Below, piece by piece: positions 7,519 through 15,398 of a stretch of DNA of 64,000 nucleotides. Position 1 is the first letter of the stretch. Every line of letters begins with the position of its first letter. Position numbers and translations under genes: made by a program. A model generated the notes under the pieces. The model was not told the DNA's origin and did not search any database. It saw only the letters and a program-made list of their open reading frames with translations. Source of the DNA: Polaromonas eurypsychrophila (GTDB lineage Bacteria; Pseudomonadota; Gammaproteobacteria; Burkholderiales; Burkholderiaceae_C); assembly GCF_014641715.1 (NCBI RefSeq), contig NZ_BMIG01000005.1, positions 124,001 through 188,000 on the forward strand, read 5' to 3'.

Positions 7519-10092
7519 ATGCGCAATTTTCCCCCACCCAATTCCGGCTTTCAGCCTTCAGAAGATCTGATAGGACAAGCTCACTCCTACGGGCTGCGAG
7601 CGGTCTCGGTGGTGATGCTGTTGGGCCTTCCTATCTTGCTGATGCTGTCAGTCCTGCAAGACGGTCCGCCCTTCGAAACCGCACTCCTTTCATTTGCCAT
7701 CGTGATTGCCGGCCTGACGCACTACCTGGTGCGCCGCGGACACAACCTGTGGGCGGCCCGACTGCTGGTTTTCTCCCTGATCGCCTGTTCGGCAGCGGGC
7801 GTTTATGCGTTCGGATCGGTGCGCAGTGCGATCGCGGTAGGGTTCAGCGGCGCCATTGTGACGGCCGGCATGGCGCTCGGAAAAAAAACCCTTATCCTTG
7901 CCATCGCGCTGAGCACCGCGGCGTTGGCGGCGCTGACATGGGCCGAGCAAGCAGGCCTTCTCGTCAAGCCTGATTTATCGGTAGGCGTGGGGTTCTGGCT
8001 ACTTCACGTGATTCTACTGGTAGGCGCCGGCATCAGCATTTACGTCAACCGCGATCTCGTGCTGCGCGCCTTACGCGAGCAGCGCACCGAACTGAAGCGA
8101 CGCGAACAGGCCGAGCACGCGCTGCGCCTGAGTGAAGACCGCTTCAGCCGCATTTTCCGCAGCAGCCCCGCAGCCATCGTTGTGCAGGCTGTCGAGGGGA
8201 TGAAAATGCTGGACGTAAACCCGGCATTCGAACGCCTGTATGGCTACAGCCGCGATGAATTGATGGGCGGTACCGACGCTGCACTCTGGAACTCCCCGGA
8301 AGACCGAAGAACGTTTGTTCGTCAGATGGTCAAAGCCGGTCGCGTGATCAACCTGCCCATTAAAGGGCGCACCAAAGACGGTCGCCAGGTTCATATCCTG
8401 TTGTCCACAGAAATTGAGGGTGATGGCCCGGGCCGCATCGTGGTCTCCACCATCACCGATGCCACCGCCGAGTATCAGGCCCGGCAAGCGGCGCGGCAGT
8501 CGGCCGAGCTGTTTTCCAAGGCCTTTGACTTCAGCCCCATCAACATGACCATCACCCGTGTTGCGGACGGGAAATTCCTGGCAATCAATGCCGCAGACGA
8601 TGAAGTGCAAGGCTACATGGCCGCCGAGCTGATTGGTCGCACTTCGGTGGAAGCCGGGGTCTGGGTTGACGAGGCTGAACGCCGACAGTTTATTGCCACG
8701 CTGCGCGAGCAGAGACAGGTGCAGAGTCTTGACACCCAGATGCGCCACAAGGATGGCCAGATGGTGGACTGCCGGATGTGGGCGGTCATTGTCGAGATCG
8801 GGGGTGAGCCCTGTGTCCTGAGTTCGACCATCAACATCTCGAAGCAAAAGCGACGTGAAGCGCTGTTGATTGACATTGCCAAGGGACTGTCCGCAGAAAC
8901 CGGAGAAGCCTTTTTCCGGTCTGTGGTGCAACACCTGGGCAAGGCCATCGGAGCCGACCTCGTCATGGTTGGCGAAAGGGTAGACAACCAGCAAATCGCC
9001 TCGCTGGCCATGATTCAGGACGGCGTGATGCAGCCCAATCTCGCTTACCCGCTGTCAGGTACACCCTGCGACACGGCCGCCGGCCAGGATGACATGTGTG
9101 TTTACAACCATGGCATCCGGAAGCGCTTTCCAGAAGACAGCTTTCTGGTGGATGGCGGCTTCCATGCCTATGCAGGGGTGACGCTACGTGACGCGGATGG
9201 AACACCGATTGGCATCGTCAACGCCATGTGGCGCAAGCCGCAGCCTGCCTCACCTGACCGCGATGCGCTGCTGCAGATTTTTGCAAACAGGACTTCGGCC
9301 GAGCTGGTGCGTCTGCACCGCGACCGCGAAATCCAGCGCCTGAACGAAACGCTGGAGCAACGCGTGAACGAACGCACCGACCAGCTCAAGGCGACCAATG
9401 CCGAGCTCGAGTCTTTCGGTTATTCGGTCTCGCACGATCTGCAGTCACCGCTGCGCAGCATTGAAGGTTTCAGCGTGTTGCTGGCGCGCCGGCTCAAGGG
9501 CCGGCTCAGCGGGGAAGAAGAGCGCCTGTTTGACCGAGTTCGCATCAACGTCGTACGCATGCACGAACTGATCAACGACCTGTTGGCCCTGGCCCGCGCC
9601 AGCAAGGGAAAATTGTTGCTGGATCAGGTGGACCTCAGTGCCCTGGCCCAACAGGTCGTCGAGCAACTGCGCCAGCGTGAGCCCACGCGGCAGGTCCGGG
9701 TGGAGATACAAAGCGGCATCCACACGCGCTGCGACGGCAAGTTCGCGCGCATCATCCTGGAAAACCTGCTCGGCAACGCCTGGAAATATTCACGCAACAG
9801 CGTCGACGCGAGCATCAGTTTTGGCGCCCTGCCCGCCCGCGAGGGCGGTCGCAAAATGCTGTTTGTCCGCGACAACGGCGCCGGTTTTGACATGGCCTAT
9901 GCCGACAGCCTGTTCAAGCCCTTTCACCGCCTGCACCACGAGACCGAGTTCGAAGGCAGCGGCATCGGCCTGGCCACGGTACACCGCATCCTGGAGCGAC
10001 ACGGCGGCACAATACGCGGGGAATCGGCGGAGGGCGCCGGCGCATGTTTCTATTTTTCGTTTGATCCAAGATTCGGCGCGGCGCGCGGCTGA
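7519..10092 (+). CDS. Membrane-anchored hybrid-sensory histidine kinase with PAS, PAS and GAF domains
   Basis: Sensor kinase of 857 residues. In order: hydrophobic segments at about 30-180 (five or six membrane passes), a PAS domain starting near DRFSRIFRSSPAAIVVQ, a second PAS starting near LFSKAFDFSPINMT, a GAF-like domain (about 450-590, ISKQKRREALLIDIAKGLS onward), a coiled coil, then HisKA with the phospho-accepting His639 in YSVSHDLQSPLRS and a HATPase domain with ENLLGNAWKYS, DNGAGFD and GSGIGLATVHRILERHGG. The H-box resembles phytochrome-like and bacteriophytochrome kinases. There is no receiver domain and no response-regulator gene adjacent, so its partner is elsewhere. The signal is unknown. 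Confidence 0.92.
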   Translation: MRNFPPPNSGFQPSEDLIGQAHSYGLRAVSVVMLLGLPILLMLSVLQDGPPFETALLSFAIVIAGLTHYLVRRGHNLWAARLLVFSLIACSAAGVYAFGSVRSAIAVGFSGAIVTAGMALGKKTLILAIALSTAALAALTWAEQAGLLVKPDLSVGVGFWLLHVILLVGAGISIYVNRDLVLRALREQRTELKRREQAEHALRLSEDRFSRIFRSSPAAIVVQAVEGMKMLDVNPAFERLYGYSRDELMGGTDAALWNSPEDRRTFVRQMVKAGRVINLPIKGRTKDGRQVHILLSTEIEGDGPGRIVVSTITDATAEYQARQAARQSAELFSKAFDFSPINMTITRVADGKFLAINAADDEVQGYMAAELIGRTSVEAGVWVDEAERRQFIATLREQRQVQSLDTQMRHKDGQMVDCRMWAVIVEIGGEPCVLSSTINISKQKRREALLIDIAKGLSAETGEAFFRSVVQHLGKAIGADLVMVGERVDNQQIASLAMIQDGVMQPNLAYPLSGTPCDTAAGQDDMCVYNHGIRKRFPEDSFLVDGGFHAYAGVTLRDADGTPIGIVNAMWRKPQPASPDRDALLQIFANRTSAELVRLHRDREIQRLNETLEQRVNERTDQLKATNAELESFGYSVSHDLQSPLRSIEGFSVLLARRLKGRLSGEEERLFDRVRINVVRMHELINDLLALARASKGKLLLDQVDLSALAQQVVEQLRQREPTRQVRVEIQSGIHTRCDGKFARIILENLLGNAWKYSRNSVDASISFGALPAREGGRKMLFVRDNGAGFDMAYADSLFKPFHRLHHETEFEGSGIGLATVHRILERHGGTIRGESAEGAGACFYFSFDPRFGAARG

Positions 10093-10196
10093 ACCGACCC
10101 GGAGTCGAGCCACGCTCAGCAAGTTTGTCTGGTCGCGCGTTCAGCCGAGACGATCTGGTCCAGCAGGGCGCGCGGATCGGTATTGTGGGCGAAAGC

Positions 10197-10714
10197 CTAT
10201 GCTTCGGCCTGGTCGGCTTCACTGATCTCCAGCTTGGCGGCGATCGTGCCCATGAGACGAAGCATGGCAGTCATTTCCCGCTCGTTGAGCAAGTTGATCT
10301 GCAGGTCGAAATGATGGCGCCTCTCGCTTTCCCGTCTGGCAATGTTTTGCCCGATCATGATGAAGAAAGACATGAAAATCGCTTCCAGGGACTCCACCAT
10401 CGTCAGGAAAGTGAAGGGATAGAGATCAAAGGCCAGCGGGCTGGAATTGAACCCCATCCAACTCATAAATAAATCGCATGCAGCCAGAGCACAGGCGCGG
10501 TACCGCAAAAACCCGCAATGCTTGCGGCCATGCGGTAGGCTCAGGGCCGGCGTGCCTGCCGCTCGCGTTCCAGCCGTGGGATGACCTCGATGTTGCTGCG
10601 GGTCAACTGCTCAATACTCTCCGCTTCGGACGCCGGCGGTGCGGGGGCGCTTTCGGCCCGCCGCGCGCGACCACGCGGAAAATCTTGCGCGTCGGCGACG
10701 CCCGCCACAGGCAT
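10197..10714 (-). pseudogene. Broken DUF1003 membrane protein gene (one internal stop, one frameshift)
   Basis: DUF1003 proteins are small two-helix membrane proteins of about 170 residues. Here the parts are spread over two frames. The N-terminus starts at ATG 10712-10714 and reads through ESIEQLTRSNIEVIPRLERE to an in-frame TGA at 10541-10543. The same frame continues with MAASIAGFCGTAPVLWLHAI and stops at 10463-10465. The family core FDLYPFTFLTMVESLEAIF, then IMIGQN and the C-terminus, lie in another frame down to 10197. The total of 518 bases is one short of 173 codons, consistent with a single-base deletion near 10466-10478 plus a nonsense change. The ATG overlaps the TGA of the hemerythrin gene (TGATG), so the two were once coupled. 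Confidence 0.75.
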
Positions 10715-11196
10715 CAGGCCGGCATTTCGTAATTGGCCAACAGTTCTTCCTTCAGCGCCTTCAGGTCCGCCACCATGGCCTTGAGGTCCATGTCGCTCTT
10801 ACGTGCTTTCGGGAACATCTCCTCGCGCTCCTCTTCCACATGGTGGTCGATATATTCGCCAAGCACGATGACCTTGGCATCAAACAGCTCTTCATCGGCA
10901 TCCATGCCCGAGATTTGCGCGATCAGGTCCTTGGCGCTGGCATGCTCCACCTCGGCTTCGTTGAGCAGATCATCGTCATGGATGGCCTCGCGCGCAGCGG
11001 GGTAGAAAATCTGCTCTTCAATTTCCGCGTGCACGGTCAACTCCTTGCAGATCTTGTCGGCAATGGCTTTGCGTTCATCGCTGGCCGCCTTGGCCTCGCT
11101 GAGTTTCTTGAACTGGGTGAACAGTTTTTTGACGGCAACGTGGTCAGCGTCGAGCAGGTCGACGGCATCGTTCATCTTGGGAGGTGCTTTGCTCAT
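10714..11196 (-). CDS. Hemerythrin HHE cation-binding domain protein
   Basis: Cytoplasmic four-helix-bundle protein expected to bind a non-heme di-iron centre through His and Glu side chains. Visible ligand candidates are DADHVAVKKLF, ELTVHAEIEEQIFYP, EVEHASAKDLI and YIDHHVEEEREEMFP, the usual H...HxxxE...H...HxxxE arrangement. The 160-residue form starts at MSKAPPKMNDAVD (ATG 11194-11196), with GGAATCTCC upstream; a longer frame adds 11 residues without family likeness. The start of the DUF1003 pseudogene overlaps its stop codon. Possible roles are oxygen, NO or iron handling; the sequence does not choose among them. Confidence 0.9.
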   Translation of the reverse strand: MSKAPPKMNDAVDLLDADHVAVKKLFTQFKKLSEAKAASDERKAIADKICKELTVHAEIEEQIFYPAAREAIHDDDLLNEAEVEHASAKDLIAQISGMDADEELFDAKVIVLGEYIDHHVEEEREEMFPKARKSDMDLKAMVADLKALKEELLANYEMPA

Positions 11197-11520
11197 GGTG
11201 GAGATTCCTTGGTTAGAGTTGACTGTCATTCACAGCCCCGTGGGCGCTGCATGCATGGCGGTTTGCCAGCACAAAATCACTCTAGGTACGCGTCTGGGGC
11301 GCCTGTGTCGGACGCTGTTGATCTTGTTGTAGGACTGCAGGCAGCGGCCCGAATCCGGTTTGATCACCTCAGCCTGGCCGCCGGGTGTCAGCGCACTCCT
11401 CACCATTTATGTATGGAACTCCGCTCCAGCCCATATGCAGAAATCGGGATCAGCTATTAATTGCATAGCAACTGCGGAGTGCTAGGATTTGCGCACCCTG
11501 CACTCTCCCAAGACCCTTTT
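11197..11520. other. Divergent intergenic region between hemerythrin and sugar-kinase genes
   Basis: A 324-base gap with no convincing ORF. The only structure I recognise is a copy of repeat A at 11424-11471. A promoter for each side must lie here, but I see no clear sigma-70 pair. Confidence 0.5.
11424..11471 (-). repeat. Repeat A copy 2
   Basis: Reads CTCCAGCCCATATGCAG, then CGGGATCAGCTATTAATTG and ATAGCAA on the + strand, the reverse orientation of the 5311 copy. It ends about 50 bases before the sugar-kinase ATG. Confidence 0.7.
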
Positions 11521-12465
11521 ATGACAAGCGCGCTGGACGTTGTAACTTTTGGTGAAGCGATGCTGCTGCTGGTGGCCGACCGGCCAGGCGCTCTGGAGGA
11601 CGCTGCGTCCTTTCATAAACGTACGGCCGGCGCGGAAACCAATGTCGCCATCGGCCTGGCCCGCCTCGGCCTGAAGGTCGGCTGGGCCAGCCGACTCGGC
11701 ACCGACATGATGGGCCGCTACTTGATCCGCGAGATGTCGGCCGAAGGCATTGACTGCTCGCATGTGGCACTCACCGCCGCGCAATCCACCGGTTTCATGA
11801 TCAAGGGCAGTGTGCTGGACGGCAGCGATCCTACGGTGGAATACCACCGCAGGGGGTCGGCTGCCAGCCACATGGGCACGCAGGACATCGACACCGCCTG
11901 GCTGCTGTCGGCGCGGCATCTGCACGCCACCGGCGTGTTTGCGGCGATCTCGCCGACCACACTGCCGTTGGCGCGCCAGAGCATGGACCTGATGCGTGCG
12001 GCCGGGCGCACGGTGTCGTTTGACCCGAATCTGCGGCCCACGCTGTGGGCCACGCGGGAGATCATGGTTGACGCCATCAACGACCTGGCGGTGCGCGCCG
12101 ACTGGGTGCTGCCTGGTCTGGAAGAAGGCCGACTGCTGACCGGCGAGAGCACTGCCGAAGGCATTGCCCGTTTCTACCGCGCGCGCGGCGCCAGCCTGGT
12201 GATTGTCAAGCTCGGCAGCGAAGGCGCGTACTTTGACGGCGAACACGGCAGCGGCCACGTGGCGGGCTTTCCTGTGGGCAAGGTGGTGGACACCGTGGGC
12301 GCGGGCGACGGTTTTGCCGTGGGTGTGATCAGTGCCCTGCTGACCGGTTGCGACGTGCCGGCGGCCGTCAGACGCGGCGCCTGGATAGGCGCGCGTGCGG
12401 TGCAGGTGTTGGGCGACAGCGAAGGGCTGCCGGCGCGCGCAGAACTCGAAGCAGCCGGAGTTTAA
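11521..12465 (+). CDS. kdgK: PfkB-family sugar kinase, probably 2-dehydro-3-deoxygluconate kinase
   Basis: Phosphorylates a sugar acid with ATP. The 314-residue protein starts at MTSALDVVTFGEAMLLLV (ATG 11521). It shows the N-terminal PfkB pattern (AGAETNVAIGLARLG, about 34-48) and the C-terminal signature DTVGAGDGFAVGVISALL, with the catalytic Asp in GAGD. FDPNLRPTLWA is typical of KDG kinases and related ribokinase members. KDG kinase would feed KDPG into the Entner-Doudoroff aldolase, but no eda, uxu or transport gene is adjacent, so the substrate is inferred from sequence style only. The Shine-Dalgarno is weak. An in-frame ATG at 11461 lies inside repeat A and is unlikely to be the start. 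Confidence 0.8.
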   Translation: MTSALDVVTFGEAMLLLVADRPGALEDAASFHKRTAGAETNVAIGLARLGLKVGWASRLGTDMMGRYLIREMSAEGIDCSHVALTAAQSTGFMIKGSVLDGSDPTVEYHRRGSAASHMGTQDIDTAWLLSARHLHATGVFAAISPTTLPLARQSMDLMRAAGRTVSFDPNLRPTLWATREIMVDAINDLAVRADWVLPGLEEGRLLTGESTAEGIARFYRARGASLVIVKLGSEGAYFDGEHGSGHVAGFPVGKVVDTVGAGDGFAVGVISALLTGCDVPAAVRRGAWIGARAVQVLGDSEGLPARAELEAAGV

Positions 12466-12473
12466 AGAAAAAT

Positions 12474-12515
12474 CTGCTGCCAGCCCTTACCTGCAAAGCG
12501 CCAACAGCTCTTAAA
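12474..12515 (-). repeat. Repeat A copy 3
   Basis: Reads CTGCTGCCAGCCCTTAC, then GCGCCAACAGCTCTTAAA, a diverged copy lying just after the sugar-kinase stop codon. Confidence 0.5.
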
Positions 12516-12562
12516 GGTAGAGCGTCAATGGCTCTAAATAGCTCTATCCACCCGTCGGGCAA

Positions 12563-12661
12563 CTACATCGGCTCAGGTGTGGGCTGCACCTGACCCGGGT
12601 TGGGCGGCGTGCTCAGCGGTTGAACCGGTTGCGGTGGCGGTACGATGGGGTCAGTGGCCAT
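12563..12661 (-). CDS. Tiny proline-rich peptide (32 residues)
   Basis: An ORF from ATG 12659-12661 to TAG 12563-12565 encodes MATDPIVPPPQPVQPLSTPP and ends NPGQVQPTPEPM, with 12 prolines in 32 residues. Its ATG overlaps the last codons and TGA of the preceding 98-residue ORF, as in coupled small genes. There is no signal peptide. The combination with two other small genes on the same strand is what supports it; the function is unknown. Confidence 0.4.
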   Translation of the reverse strand: MATDPIVPPPQPVQPLSTPPNPGQVQPTPEPM

Positions 12662-12947
12662 GGATCTCGCCTATGGGTTTGTCGCCCGAAGCCTCGGTCG
12701 GTTTGTCGATATCGCGAATGTCTCCGCCCTCGGGATCGCCGCCGTCAGATGGAATGCCGCGCTCCCTGTTGTTGATTTCGGGCTCTTCGTCCATGGGCGG
12801 ATGCTTCTTGCCGGCTGAGGCCGAAGGGTTGCGCGCATCACCATTGCGGCCGGGGTCGGCAGGTAGCGGCGGCGTAGGGTCGGTATTGCTGTCGTCGCCG
12901 GGCGGAACGGTGTCCTCGTCCGGCGCGGGTTTCGGTTCGGCGTGCAT
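12651..12947 (-). CDS. Small acidic, disordered hypothetical protein (98 residues)
   Basis: Starts at MHAEPKPAPDED (ATG 12945-12947), 2 bases after the TGA of the 53-residue membrane peptide. The product is rich in Pro, Asp, Glu and Gly (for example GDDSNTDPTPPLPADPG and DGGDPEGGDIRDIDKPTEA), with no hydrophobic segment, and is probably unstructured and soluble. I do not recognise a family. The larger open frame to 13229 is an artefact. It sits in the middle of three overlapping or abutting tiny genes. Confidence 0.6.
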   Translation of the reverse strand: MHAEPKPAPDEDTVPPGDDSNTDPTPPLPADPGRNGDARNPSASAGKKHPPMDEEPEINNRERGIPSDGGDPEGGDIRDIDKPTEASGDKPIGEIHGH

Positions 12948-12949
12948 GT

Positions 12950-13111
12950 TCACAGGCCCGTGACCAGCAGGATGGGCGCGGTTTCCGTCACCACGGCAGC
13001 GGCTGCCGCCATGCTGGCGCACACGGTGGTGAAGTAGGCGATCCAGGCCGCCATCAGGCGGCGGGCGCGGCGGGGCTTGGCGGGGCGTTGCTGGGAGGTG
13101 AGCAGTTTCAT
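12950..13111 (-). CDS. Small single-span membrane peptide (53 residues)
   Basis: ATG at 13109-13111 with AAGGA six to seven bases upstream, a good Shine-Dalgarno. The product has a basic N-terminus (SQQRPAKPRRARRLM) followed by one hydrophobic span (AAWIAYFTTVCASMAAAAAV) and a short tail ending LLVTGL. The positive-inside rule predicts a cytoplasmic N-terminus. It is first of three small genes on this strand. The function is unknown. Confidence 0.6.
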   Translation of the reverse strand: MKLLTSQQRPAKPRRARRLMAAWIAYFTTVCASMAAAAAVVTETAPILLVTGL

Positions 13112-13185
13112 GGCGCATCCTTAAAAGAATGATTTCATGATCGCGCCTCAGGCGTGCTCCGCTTATAGGCAGCAAGGCACTGTTC

Positions 13186-13206
13186 GTGTCAGCCTGCGGC
13201 TGACAC
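13186..13206. other. Perfect 9-bp hairpin GTGTCAGCC-TGC-GGCTGACAC
   Basis: Inverted repeat with a 3-base loop between the small-gene promoter region and the foldback element. There is no T tract on either side, so it is not a standard terminator. Confidence 0.5.
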
Positions 13207-13214
13207 GCCAGGCC

Positions 13215-13388
13215 AGGGTCTGTCCACACTCACTATTTATGCAAGATGCGTTGCGAGTCAAAAAGGTCATGCGCGAGGCGCAAAATGCAGCCGGGCTGGC
13301 GCCCGGCAAGGCTTTGCAACACTGAGCATGGCCTTTTTGGCCGCAACCCGGAGGGAACTCACTTGTATAAATAGCGTGAACAGACCCT
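13215..13388. mobile_element. Foldback (MITE-like) element C, copy 1
   Basis: A 174-base imperfect palindrome. The left end is AGGGTCTGTCCACACTCACT and the right end (reverse complement) is AGGGTCTGTTCACGCTATTT, each followed by TATGCAAG or TATACAAG. The inner parts also pair (CAAAAAGGTCATGC with CAAAAAGGCCATGC) down to a GCCGGGC-TGGC-GCCCGGC core. It has no ORF, so it could only be mobilised in trans. The right edge supplies the stop codon of the ZIP gene. Its ends match those of the element at 20089-20277. Confidence 0.7.
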
Positions 13389-14262
13389 AGTGGCCGTGAG
13401 CCAGCCCGCTGACCACCGTGACCAGCGCAATACCAACCACCAGCCAAGCGATCTGGGCAAAGGTTTCGCGGGCGCTCAGGCGTTTTTGCAGTTGCGGGAT
13501 CAGGTCGGCCAGCGCCACATAGACAAAACTGCTGGACGCGACCACCAGAAAGTAAGGCAGCCAGTCGTGCAGCATGTCCACCAGCGCGTAGCCGACCAGG
13601 CCGCCCAGCGCGGTCACGGCGCCGGCCAGCGACACCTTGACCAGTGCAGCGCGCTGGTTGCTGGAGGTCTGGCGCAGCACCACCAGGTCGCCCATGTGGT
13701 GCGGGATCTCATGCGCCAGCACCGCCAGCGCGGTGATCACGCCCAGGCGCATGTCGGCCACAAACGCGGAGGCGATCAATATGCCGTCGCCAAATGCGTG
13801 CACGCTGTCGCCGGTTAGCACAGCCCAGCTACCGGATTTGACCGGGTGGCTGTGATGATGGTGGCTCCCGTGGCCATGCTCCAGCGGGCCGGGCGAAGTT
13901 TGCACAGGTTCGGCAGGCAGGGAGTTGCTGGTGCGCACCGGCGCCAGCAGCTCGCCCAACGCTGGTTCGCCGGCCCGCAGGTCATGGTGCTCATGGCCGT
14001 GGTGATAAAGCTCGGCCTTGTCGAGCAGAAAGAAAAACACCAGACCGACCAGCAAGGTGGCAAACAACTCCTGCGCGCCAGCCTGGCTTTCAAAAGCTTC
14101 AGGCAGCAGGTGCATGAAAGCGGTCGCCAGCAGCGCGCCAGCCGCCAGGCTCAGCATGTGGGTGGTGTAACGCGCCAGCACGCCAAAGCTCAGCAGCGCG
14201 GCCAGCCACACGCTGCCGATGCCGGCGGCCAGGGTGCCGGTCAAAATTGCTATCAAAGTCAT
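13387..14262 (-). CDS. ZIP-family divalent metal (zinc/iron) transporter
   Basis: Inner-membrane importer of Zn(II) or other divalent metal, 291 residues, about eight helices. The variable loop between helices 3 and 4 is His-rich (KAELYHHGHEHHD and HGHGSHHHHSHPVK). The binuclear metal site is visible as SVHAFGDGILIASAF in helix 4 and LAVLAHEIPHHMGDLVVL in helix 5. The ATG (14260-14262) lies inside repeat A and has no visible Shine-Dalgarno. The TAG (13387-13389) lies in the end of foldback element C, so both ends of the gene border repeats. The ends may have been remodelled by repeat insertion. Confidence 0.9.
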   Translation of the reverse strand: MTLIAILTGTLAAGIGSVWLAALLSFGVLARYTTHMLSLAAGALLATAFMHLLPEAFESQAGAQELFATLLVGLVFFFLLDKAELYHHGHEHHDLRAGEPALGELLAPVRTSNSLPAEPVQTSPGPLEHGHGSHHHHSHPVKSGSWAVLTGDSVHAFGDGILIASAFVADMRLGVITALAVLAHEIPHHMGDLVVLRQTSSNQRAALVKVSLAGAVTALGGLVGYALVDMLHDWLPYFLVVASSSFVYVALADLIPQLQKRLSARETFAQIAWLVVGIALVTVVSGLAHGH

Positions 14263-14295
14263 AGCTGCTTACGCCCGATCTGTATGGGCTGGAGC
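14247..14295 (+). repeat. Repeat A copy 4, overlapping the ZIP start codon
   Basis: Reads TTGCTATCAAAGTCATAGC then TGCTTACGCCCGATCTG and ATGGGCTGGAG. The CAT within it is the ZIP gene start codon on the minus strand, so the first codons (MTLIA) are repeat-derived. Confidence 0.7.
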
Positions 14296-14336
14296 CCTCA
14301 AAGGTTAAATAAACGCCGAAACGGGCTGAAGCCGAT

Positions 14337-14368
14337 AAAAAAGCCGCCGCACATTGCTGTGGGGCGGC
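14337..14368 (-). terminator. Rho-independent terminator after the dienelactone-hydrolase gene
   Basis: On the minus strand GCCGCCCCACA pairs with TGTGCGGCGGC (one mismatch, loop GCAA), followed by six T. It lies 30 bases past the stop codon at 14398. Confidence 0.8.
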
Positions 14369-14397
14369 CCTGGACACCACGGAAACGCTAGAGGATT

Positions 14398-15297
14398 TTA
14401 AGCGACGCCGTTGGCCTTGAACCACGCCAGAGCACGTTTCCAGCCGTCGTCGGCCGGTTCCTTGCGGAAGCTCGGGCGGTAGTCGGCATGGAAGGCGTGC
14501 GGGGCATCAGGGTACACCACAAACTGCGAGGCCTTCGCCGCGGGGCTGCCGGCGGCAAGCGCAGCTTTCATCTTGTCGACCGTGTCCAGCGGGATGCCGG
14601 CATCCTGGCCACCGTACAAGCCGAGCACCGGACCGTTCAGGATAGGCGCAATTTCCACCGGGTGTTTCGGCGTTAGCGGTGTGGAGGCGCCGACCAGGCG
14701 GCCATACCAGGCCACACCGGCCTTGACGTTGGGACTGTGCGCCGCATACAGCCAGGTCACGCGGCCACCCCAGCAAAAACCGGTAATGCCGACCTTGCCG
14801 GTGTCGCCGCCGTTGGCGCCGGCCCATTTCACCGCCCCGTCGAGGTCGGCCATGACTTGCGCGTCAGGCACCTTGGAGACGACTTCGGCCATCAGCTTGG
14901 CCATCTCCCCGTACTGGCTCGGGTCGCCCTGGCGGGCATACAGTTCTGGCGCAATCGCCAGGTAACCGGCCTTGGCAAAACGGCGGGCGGTGTCGGCGAT
15001 GTATTCATGCACGCCAAAAATCTCCTGGATTACCAGGATCACCGGCAGATTGGTCTTGCCGGCCGGCGCAGCGAAATAGGCCGGCACCTTAAAACCGTTG
15101 ACCTCGAAACTGGTCTCGCCGGCTTTCAGTCCGTCGGCGGAGGTCTTGATGGCGGTCTGCGCCATGATCGGCAAGGCCGTCGCGGCATAACCCACACCCA
15201 GGGCCGCCTTCAGTGCAGTACGGCGGCTGGCGCCGTTTTCGGTGGCGTGGCCGGGCAGCAGAGAATCAAACTCGTTTTTCAGGTCGCTAGTTAGCAT
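14398..15297 (-). CDS. Exported dienelactone-hydrolase-family protein
   Basis: Alpha/beta hydrolase of the DLH family, 299 residues. A twin-arginine signal (SRRTALKAALGVG, cleavage near MAQTA) directs it to the periplasm. The catalytic triad is readable as Cys in GFCWGG, Asp in YGGQDAG and His in PDAPHAFHADYRP. FGVHEYIADTARRFAKAGYLAIAPEL is the family N-terminal block. DLH enzymes open dienelactone in chlorocatechol breakdown, but most exported paralogues have unknown lactone or ester substrates, and no aromatic-ring pathway gene is near. It ends at a good terminator. Confidence 0.9.
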   Translation of the reverse strand: MLTSDLKNEFDSLLPGHATENGASRRTALKAALGVGYAATALPIMAQTAIKTSADGLKAGETSFEVNGFKVPAYFAAPAGKTNLPVILVIQEIFGVHEYIADTARRFAKAGYLAIAPELYARQGDPSQYGEMAKLMAEVVSKVPDAQVMADLDGAVKWAGANGGDTGKVGITGFCWGGRVTWLYAAHSPNVKAGVAWYGRLVGASTPLTPKHPVEIAPILNGPVLGLYGGQDAGIPLDTVDKMKAALAAGSPAAKASQFVVYPDAPHAFHADYRPSFRKEPADDGWKRALAWFKANGVA

Positions 15298-15398
15298 GGC
15301 GGGTCCTCAAGGGGTGGATGAAATAACCCGTTGGAGTCTAAGCGCTGGCCGAAATTTCTGCACGCAGGGGGAATACTTTTGCCTTCCCCCTGCCATGT

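Noticed and set aside
10197-10508. Taking the C-terminal DUF1003 piece as a complete 103-residue gene with a TTG start
   Set aside because: Family N-terminal residues are present just upstream in another frame, so it is the tail of a broken gene.
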